Assembly (NCBI RefSeq): GCF_003261055.1
Contig: NZ_CP030074.1
Span: 186,001 to 250,000, forward strand
Length of the DNA stretch: 64,000 bases
Source of the DNA: Streptomyces cadmiisoli
Lineage (GTDB): Bacteria > Actinomycetota > Actinomycetes > Streptomycetales > Streptomycetaceae
Direction of reading: 5' to 3'
Each line of letters begins with the position of its first letter. Positions within the stretch are counted from its first letter, which is position 1. The notes under the pieces were generated by a model. It did not search any database, was not told the DNA's origin, and saw nothing but the letters and a program-made list of their open reading frames with translations. Made by a program: the position numbers and the translations under genes. Of this stretch, positions 58,972 through 64,000 are shown piece after piece.

Positions 58972-60036
58972 ATGAAGCTCAGGAAACCGCTGCTCGCCGC
59001 CCTGGTGGCGGGCCTGGTCGCGACAGGCGGCCTGCTGACGGCCACCCTCGTCTCCGACACCTCCGGATCCACCGCCCAGGACGCCCCGGTACCGGTCCCG
59101 ACCAGGACCGCCTCGGTCGTACGCCAGACCATGGTCAGCTCCACCGACGTCGAGGGCACGCTCGCCTTCTCGTCCCAGCGCAAGCTCACGGCCGGCGGAC
59201 AGGGCACCTTCACCTGGCTGCCCGCAGCCGGGTCCACCGTCAAGCGGAACGGCAGGCTCTATGAGGTGGACGGCACCGCCGTGCGTCTGATGTACGGCGA
59301 CAAACCCGCCTACCGCACCCTGAAGAAGGGCGACGAGGGCGCGGACGTGCGCCAGCTCAAGCAGAACCTCATCGCGCTGGGCTTCGGGTCCGGACTCGTG
59401 GCCGACGACGAGTTCACCGAGGGCACCGAGCGCGGCGTCGAGGCCTGGCAGGAGAGCCATGGCCTGAAGGAGACCGGCACGATCGGTCCCGAGCAGATCG
59501 CGTTCGCGCCCTCGGCGGTGAGGGTGCAGACGGCGCCGGCCACGCTCGGCGGGCGGTCCCAGCCCGGTGTGACGGTACTGACGACCACGAGCTCCGAACG
59601 TGTCGTGCAGTTCGACCTGGAGGTCTCCGAGGCGGACGACATCGGCACCGGGGACGTCGTGACCGTGCGGCTCCCCGACGGCAGGAGTGTGAAGGGCGAG
59701 GTCAGCTCGGTCGGCAGGACCGCCGAGGTCGACCGGCAGTCGGAGGACAAGACCCCGAAGGTGAAGATCACCGTCGAGCTGGACCGGCCCGGCCGGGTCG
59801 GGGGCATCGACAAGTCGCCGGTCACCGTGACGCTGTCGGGGGAACGCCGCAAGGACGTGCTGTCCGTGCCGGTCGAGTCGCTCCTGGCGCTGGAGAACGG
59901 CGGCTTCGGCGTCCGTGTCGTCGATGACGGCGAGGCCAGGGACGTACCGGTGGAGCTGGGCATCTTCGCCGACGGCCGGGTCGAGGTGTCGGGCGGCGGC
60001 CTGCGCGAGGGCATGAAGGTGGGTGTCCCGGCATGA
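58972..60036 (+). CDS. Efflux adaptor (MacA-like) with peptidoglycan-binding domain
   Basis: This 354-residue exported protein starts with a signal or membrane anchor (LLAALVAGLVATGGLLTATLV). It carries a peptidoglycan-binding domain at about 112-185 (YRTLKKGDEGADVRQLKQNLIALGFG... DEFTEGTERGVEAWQESHGL). The C-terminal barrel of membrane-fusion proteins follows (VVQFDLEVSEADDIGTGDVVTVRLPDGRSVKGEV; VLSVPVESLLALENGGFGVRVVDDG). It probably links the ABC transporter to the cell wall. The stop overlaps the ATPase start (ATGA). Confidence 0.87.
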   Translation: MKLRKPLLAALVAGLVATGGLLTATLVSDTSGSTAQDAPVPVPTRTASVVRQTMVSSTDVEGTLAFSSQRKLTAGGQGTFTWLPAAGSTVKRNGRLYEVDGTAVRLMYGDKPAYRTLKKGDEGADVRQLKQNLIALGFGSGLVADDEFTEGTERGVEAWQESHGLKETGTIGPEQIAFAPSAVRVQTAPATLGGRSQPGVTVLTTTSSERVVQFDLEVSEADDIGTGDVVTVRLPDGRSVKGEVSSVGRTAEVDRQSEDKTPKVKITVELDRPGRVGGIDKSPVTVTLSGERRKDVLSVPVESLLALENGGFGVRVVDDGEARDVPVELGIFADGRVEVSGGGLREGMKVGVPA

Positions 60037-60854
60037 CGGACACCGGACACGCGGCGAACGCGGACGCCGTGGGCGGGGGTGCCACAGCACGCGACGGCGC
60101 CGTCGACAGGGCTGCCGAATCCGACCCGGAGGTCCTTGCTGGGCATACGGCGACGAGTGCGGAGGTGGTCGCCGAGCTGACGGGGGTGACCAAGGAGTAC
60201 CCGGGCGGGGTGACCGCCCTCGGCGGTGTCGACCTCACCGTCACCGCCGGGGAACTGCTCGCCATCGTCGGCCCGTCCGGCTCCGGCAAGTCCACCCTGC
60301 TGCACATCCTCGGCACCCTGGACCGGCCCACCGCCGGCACGGTCGCCATCGCCGGGCACACGGTCGGCGACCTGTCCGACCGCCAGGTCTCCGCACTGCG
60401 CGCCCGGCACATCGGGTTCGTCTTCCAGTCCTTCCACCTCGTACCCGCGGCTACGGCGCTGGACAACGTCACCGAGGGACTGCGCTACTCCGGTCTGGCG
60501 CGTGCCGAGCGCCGGCGCCGGGGCAGGGCCGCCCTTGAGCGGGTGGGGCTGGCCGACCGCGTCGGGCACAGGCCGCACGCCCTCTCCGGGGGCCAGCAGC
60601 AGCGTGTGGCCATCGCGCGCGCGGTTGCCGGGCGGCCGAAGCTCCTCCTGGCCGACGAGCCGACCGGGGCGCTGGACTCCGCGTCCGGCAAGGCGGTGAT
60701 GGAACTGCTCCACGAACTCAACGCCGACGGGGCGACCATCGCCGTCATCACACACGACCGGGAACTCGCCGAGTCCCTGCCGCGCCAGGTCCGCATCCTG
60801 GACGGGCGCGTCGTCGAGGACACCCGCAGGCGCGTTCCGGGCGGTGCCCGGTGA
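60033..60854 (+). CDS. ABC transporter ATP-binding protein (MacB/LolD-like)
   Basis: This 273-residue ATPase has Walker [10 protein letters not shown] at 80-88, the signature LSGGQQQR at about 184, and Walker [13 protein letters not shown] at 204-215. An N-terminal stretch of about 45 residues precedes the fold. This is the MacB/LolD-type of efflux ATPase. It powers the permease at 60851, whose GTG overlaps its stop. It is coupled to the adaptor upstream by an ATGA overlap. Confidence 0.93.
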   Translation: MTDTGHAANADAVGGGATARDGAVDRAAESDPEVLAGHTATSAEVVAELTGVTKEYPGGVTALGGVDLTVTAGELLAIVGPSGSGKSTLLHILGTLDRPTAGTVAIAGHTVGDLSDRQVSALRARHIGFVFQSFHLVPAATALDNVTEGLRYSGLARAERRRRGRAALERVGLADRVGHRPHALSGGQQQRVAIARAVAGRPKLLLADEPTGALDSASGKAVMELLHELNADGATIAVITHDRELAESLPRQVRILDGRVVEDTRRRVPGGAR

Positions 60855-62059
60855 GCCGCGGGGACCGGCGTCTCGCCCCCGCCGGGCTGGGCCTGGCGGA
60901 CGTCCTCCAGGTCGGGTCGGCGGGACTGCGGGGCCGGCCGATGCGGGTGGTCCTGTCCGCGCTGGGCATCGCCATCGGGATCGCCACGATGATCGCCGTG
61001 GTGGGGATCTCCGCCACCGGCCAGGCCGCGCTCATGCGGGAACTGGACCGGCTCGGCACGAACATGCTGGTGGTCAGGCCCGGGCAGTCGTTCGTTCCCG
61101 GTGAGGATGTGAAGCTCCCCGAGAGCGCGGTCCGGACCGTCGGCGCGATCGACGGCGTGGAGCAGGTCGGCGCGCTGGGCGGTCTCGACGGCGTGCACGT
61201 CTACCGCTCCGAGCACATCCCGAAGACGCAGACCGGAGGCATCGCCGTCCAGGCCGCCACGGAGAGCCTGAAGGAGACGCTGCGCGGCTCCATGGCGGCG
61301 GGCACCTGGCTCAACAAGGCCAACGGCCGCTACCCGGCCGTCGTGCTCGGGCACACGGCGGCGAAGCGGCTCGGCATCACCGAGAGCGGCCAACGGGTCT
61401 GGCTGGGCGGCCGGTACTTCACCGTCGTCGGCGTCCTCAACCCCCTGCCGATGGCCCCCGAGGTCGACGAATCCGCGCTGGTCGGCTGGGCGGGGGCCCG
61501 GACCTGGCTCGGCTTCGACGGTCATCCGACCGCCGTGTACGAGCGGTCCACCGACGACCGGGTCACGGCGGTGCAGGACCTGCTGCCCCGCACCGTCGAT
61601 CCGCAGGCACCGCACGAGGTCGAGGTCTCCGACCCGTCGGAGGCGCTGAAGGCCAAGGCGGCCTCGGACGCCGCGTTCAACAGCCTGCTGCTCGGTCTCG
61701 GTGGTGTCGCCCTGCTGGTCGGCGGGGTCGGCATCGCCAACACCATGATCATCTCGGTGCTGGAGCGGAAGCACGAGATAGGTCTGCGAAGGTCGTTCGG
61801 AGCCACCCGGGGACAGATCCGGCTCCAGTTCGTCGTCGAGTCGCTGATGCTGTCCGGACTCGGCGGTCTGGCCGGGGTCGTGCTCGGGGCGCTGGCCACC
61901 GCGATCTACGCGATGACGGGCGGCATGCCCTGGACGGTGCCCGCGTGGGCGATGGGCGGCGGGGCCGGGGCGACCCTGGCCATCGGCACCCTCGCCGGGC
62001 TCTACCCGGCGGTCCGGGCCGCGCGACTGTCCCCGACGCTCGCCCTGCACGCGCCCTGA
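60851..62059 (+). CDS. ABC transporter permease (FtsX/MacB family)
   Basis: This 402-residue membrane protein has an N-terminal helix ([21 protein letters not shown]) and a periplasmic MacB-type domain of about 200 residues ([35 protein letters not shown]). Three C-terminal helices form the FtsX core ([37 protein letters not shown]). The start is GTG at 60851. With the adaptor and ATPase it forms a tripartite-like efflux or mechanotransmission system. Confidence 0.92.
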   Translation: MSRGDRRLAPAGLGLADVLQVGSAGLRGRPMRVVLSALGIAIGIATMIAVVGISATGQAALMRELDRLGTNMLVVRPGQSFVPGEDVKLPESAVRTVGAIDGVEQVGALGGLDGVHVYRSEHIPKTQTGGIAVQAATESLKETLRGSMAAGTWLNKANGRYPAVVLGHTAAKRLGITESGQRVWLGGRYFTVVGVLNPLPMAPEVDESALVGWAGARTWLGFDGHPTAVYERSTDDRVTAVQDLLPRTVDPQAPHEVEVSDPSEALKAKAASDAAFNSLLLGLGGVALLVGGVGIANTMIISVLERKHEIGLRRSFGATRGQIRLQFVVESLMLSGLGGLAGVVLGALATAIYAMTGGMPWTVPAWAMGGGAGATLAIGTLAGLYPAVRAARLSPTLALHAP

Positions 62060-62076
62060 GCGCGCGGAGCGGTGCG

Positions 62077-62123
62077 CCCGGTCCGGGTTCCGTCCCCGCA
62101 CGGAGGACGGAACCCGGACCGGG
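62077..62123. terminator. Long bidirectional terminator (19-bp stem)
   Basis: The arm beginning CCCGGTCCGGG and ending TTCCGTCC is followed by a 9-base loop and its perfect reverse complement. It lies between the convergent permease and lipoprotein genes. The symmetric stem can stop transcription from both sides. Confidence 0.75.
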
Positions 62124-62168
62124 ACGCCGGACGTCACGCGCAGACGCCCCGGGAGGCTGCCGCGCCGC

Positions 62169-63032
62169 TCACTTCAGCTTGCCGAGCTGCGCCTCGATCG
62201 CCTCCTCGGGCAGCCGGCCCTTGCCCTTGCCGCTGAAGTCGAAAACGACCGAGTTGGTCTTGACGAGCACCGGCCCCTTCTGGACCGCGGCGACCGTGAG
62301 GAACATGCTCATGCCCTGCTCGGATATCTCCAGCCGCCACGCGGAGGCGTCGTCGCCCCACTTGGTGGGGACCTTTGTGACGGAGGAGATGGGCATGGTC
62401 TCCATGCTGCCCGCCGCCTCCGGCTGGAAGGCCTCGGCGCCCTCCTTCGACATCGTGATCTCGAATCCGCCCGCGCAGGACCGGGCGGCCTTCGACACCG
62501 CGTCCCTCTCCTCCTTCGCGCCGGCCTCACCCGCGTAGGAAGACAGGGACAGGACGTCCATACGCATCTTCCCGAGGGCGTCGAAGCCGTCCTCCATCGC
62601 CTCGTCCAGCGCGGGCGGGCTGTCGAGTTCCTCCTTCTCCGGTGCTCCGGCCACCCCGGTGGTGCCCGCCGCGCCGACCGCGTCCTTTCCGGGCAGCGCG
62701 GCGAGCATCCCGGCCAGCGGCGTGCATTCGGGCTTGTCGGACGTGACGAAACCGCTGGTGTCCCCGCGGTAGGCCTTCGTCACCTTGGCCGAGTCGGAGG
62801 CCTTGATGTCGTAGCCGTCGAGTTCTCCCGGCTGGAGCAGCATGGTCGACAACTGCGCGCTGGTCGGCGGCTTTTCCCCGGTTGATTCCTGCGTCCCGGC
62901 GGAGGAACTCTCCTGCGTGGCGGCGCGGTCGGATCCCGTCGACTTCTTCTCCGTCTCCGCGCAGCCCGAGACAAGGAGGGCCAGTACCCCCACGGGAACG
63001 GCGAATGCTGTCCGGTGCAGCTGCGTTTTCAC
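62169..63032 (-). CDS. Secreted lipoprotein, 287 aa
   Basis: This exported protein has a signal peptide with lipobox ([13 protein letters not shown]; acylation at C24). A serine/threonine-rich linker and a beta-rich domain follow ([55 protein letters not shown]), with two cysteines in KPECTPL and RSCAGG. The fold resembles actinomycete PknH-sensor-like lipoproteins, though I cannot fix the family. The start is GTG at 63032 with AAAGG upstream. It is monocistronic and convergent with the ABC operon. Confidence 0.75.
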   Translation of the reverse strand: MKTQLHRTAFAVPVGVLALLVSGCAETEKKSTGSDRAATQESSSAGTQESTGEKPPTSAQLSTMLLQPGELDGYDIKASDSAKVTKAYRGDTSGFVTSDKPECTPLAGMLAALPGKDAVGAAGTTGVAGAPEKEELDSPPALDEAMEDGFDALGKMRMDVLSLSSYAGEAGAKEERDAVSKAARSCAGGFEITMSKEGAEAFQPEAAGSMETMPISSVTKVPTKWGDDASAWRLEISEQGMSMFLTVAAVQKGPVLVKTNSVVFDFSGKGKGRLPEEAIEAQLGKLK

Positions 63033-63279
63033 GAGGCGCCTTTCGCTCGACTTGAATTGCGTATGTGCCGCCACCGGGTGGTGGCGTACATGGCTGGGGA
63101 CGCTAACGGGACCCACTGACAAAGCCGTCATGCTTCGACGGAGAGAAAGAGGCATTTGTCCGTCGGGGACCTCTGTTTGGTGCGCGTCGAGCCCTGCAAA
63201 GGGGTTGGAATTGCTCACGCCCATTGAGCATTTGGAGCCACGGCGGGACCGGTGCTGACGGCTGAATTGCCGGAGCGGT

Positions 63280-64000
63280 CTACTGCACCGGCCGCTTGAG
63301 GTCGTCGGCGACCAGACGGACCCCCAGCCCGAACGCGACGGACGTCGCCGACGCCCTTTCCAGGTGCTCCTTCCCGCTCGCCGCCACGCAGACCGACCCC
63401 CCGTCCCGTACCAGCGGCTCCAGCCGCCACAGCATCGAGCCGGGCTCGTCGTACCGCACCTCGGCGCCCACACCGGTCAACGCGTGGCCGGAGCCGTCGA
63501 AAGTGACCACGGCGGACGGCCGGGTGGTCCGCGTCCCGCTCGGCGCCGAGGCGACGCGCCGGTCGACCCGGTACCGGCGGCCCGCCACGGTGAAGGAACT
63601 CCGCAGACCGACGGCGTACGCGTCCACGGTGCAGGGGTGCGGGAGGAGGTGGTCCTTGGCCCGTACCTCCCAGGACGTCCCGTTCAGCGGGAAGGAGGCC
63701 GTGGCCAGGCTGCCCGGTCCGAGAGCCTGCGTCCCGTCGTGCCAGTTCACCCGGAACCCGCCGCCGATGAGGACATGTCCCTCCGGTGCGGCGGCGGAAG
63801 CCGACGGATGCGCCGCCACAGTGCCGCGCACGCGCCGGACGCTCAGCAGCCGCGAAGCCAGTTGCGCGGGACCGACACCGTCGACGGCCAGACCGATGGC
63901 GTATCCGGTCAAGGTGTGCGGCTGGGCGACGAGATGGTCCTTCGACGAAACCACCCAGGCGCCGCCGTCGGGGGAGGGGCAGGAAGCGGTGAGCAGCGCA
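63280..64000 (-). CDS. Repeat-domain hypothetical protein, cut by right edge
   Basis: The reading frame is open to the right edge of the window, so only the C-terminal 240 residues are visible. Two similar units of about 110 residues can be seen: LLTASCPSPDGGAWVVSSKDHL...YAIGLAV and LATASFPLNGTSWEVRAKDHLL...YAVGLRS. Each is followed by strands that look like a beta-sandwich or jelly roll. This suggests a repeat protein, possibly secreted. The start lies outside the window. The function is not recognised. Confidence 0.65.
   Translation of the reverse strand, partial: ALLTASCPSPDGGAWVVSSKDHLVAQPHTLTGYAIGLAVDGVGPAQLASRLLSVRRVRGTVAAHPSASAAAPEGHVLIGGGFRVNWHDGTQALGPGSLATASFPLNGTSWEVRAKDHLLPHPCTVDAYAVGLRSSFTVAGRRYRVDRRVASAPSGTRTTRPSAVVTFDGSGHALTGVGAEVRYDEPGSMLWRLEPLVRDGGSVCVAASGKEHLERASATSVAFGLGVRLVADDLKRPVQ

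Overview
The window is high-GC DNA with Streptomyces-type gene structure: strongly GC-biased third codon positions, frequent GTG starts, four-base stop/start overlaps and GGAGG-like ribosome sites. All gene families recognised fit a streptomycete chromosome. I saw no tRNA, rRNA, insertion sequence or CRISPR array.

Region 1 (1-20.3 kb): after a small hypothetical gene flanked by imperfect direct repeats, a DUF1963 remnant and an AraC regulator, the main feature is a phage-tail-like contractile injection system (eCIS). It runs leftward from the sheath gene (15897-17516) through tube, tail-assembly, DUF6760, a 1009-residue proline-rich protein, two more tube-like proteins, tube/baseplate adaptor, VgrG-like spike, gp25, baseplate J-like protein and tail protein I-like protein. 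It ends in a CisA-like bitopic membrane protein. Pvc16/DUF4255 is divergent from the sheath, followed by a LuxR-type regulator and an unrecognised gene. Many genes overlap by four bases, so this is probably one translationally coupled operon. No AAA+ ATPase, PAAR tip, tail fibre or classical tape measure is encoded here.

Region 2 (20.4-38.9 kb): an amine/amino-acid catabolic neighbourhood. It holds a PYROXD2-like FAD oxidoreductase, an amidohydrolase, a DeoR regulator, a membrane-bound sigma/zinc-finger/carbohydrate-binding fusion, two SolA-type covalent-FAD N-methyl amino acid oxidases and an amino-acid dehydrogenase. A coupled operon follows: NDP-forming acyl-CoA synthetase, dienoyl-CoA-reductase-like SDR, ThDP enzyme and acyl-CoA dehydrogenase. 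Related CTGACTG-type inverted repeats lie upstream of three of these units, but no TetR- or GntR-type regulator that would be expected to bind them is in the window. A LuxR protein without an ATPase domain closes the region.

Region 3 (39-50 kb): a beta-galactoside utilisation cluster. It has two ABC permeases, a solute-binding lipoprotein, an RpiR regulator, a GH35 and a GH42 beta-galactosidase and a secondary FAD oxidoreductase. No ATPase is present, as is usual where a shared MsiK-type ATPase serves several importers. An inverted repeat upstream of the permeases has a half-site match upstream of the FAD oxidoreductase.

Region 4 (50-56.2 kb): a secreted spherulin-4-like protein, an unknown protein with a possible beta-trefoil end, an RsbW-like ATP-binding protein, and an isolated P4-type primase/helicase. 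The primase gene changes codon usage abruptly in its middle and has a gene-free 1-kb upstream stretch with iteron-like repeats, suggesting a remnant of an integrated replicon.

Region 5 (56.2-64 kb): a two-component system divergent from a lipoprotein, a MacA-like adaptor, a MacB-like ATPase and a FtsX-type permease, probably an envelope-stress or peptide efflux module. A lipoprotein and a gene cut by the right edge finish the window.
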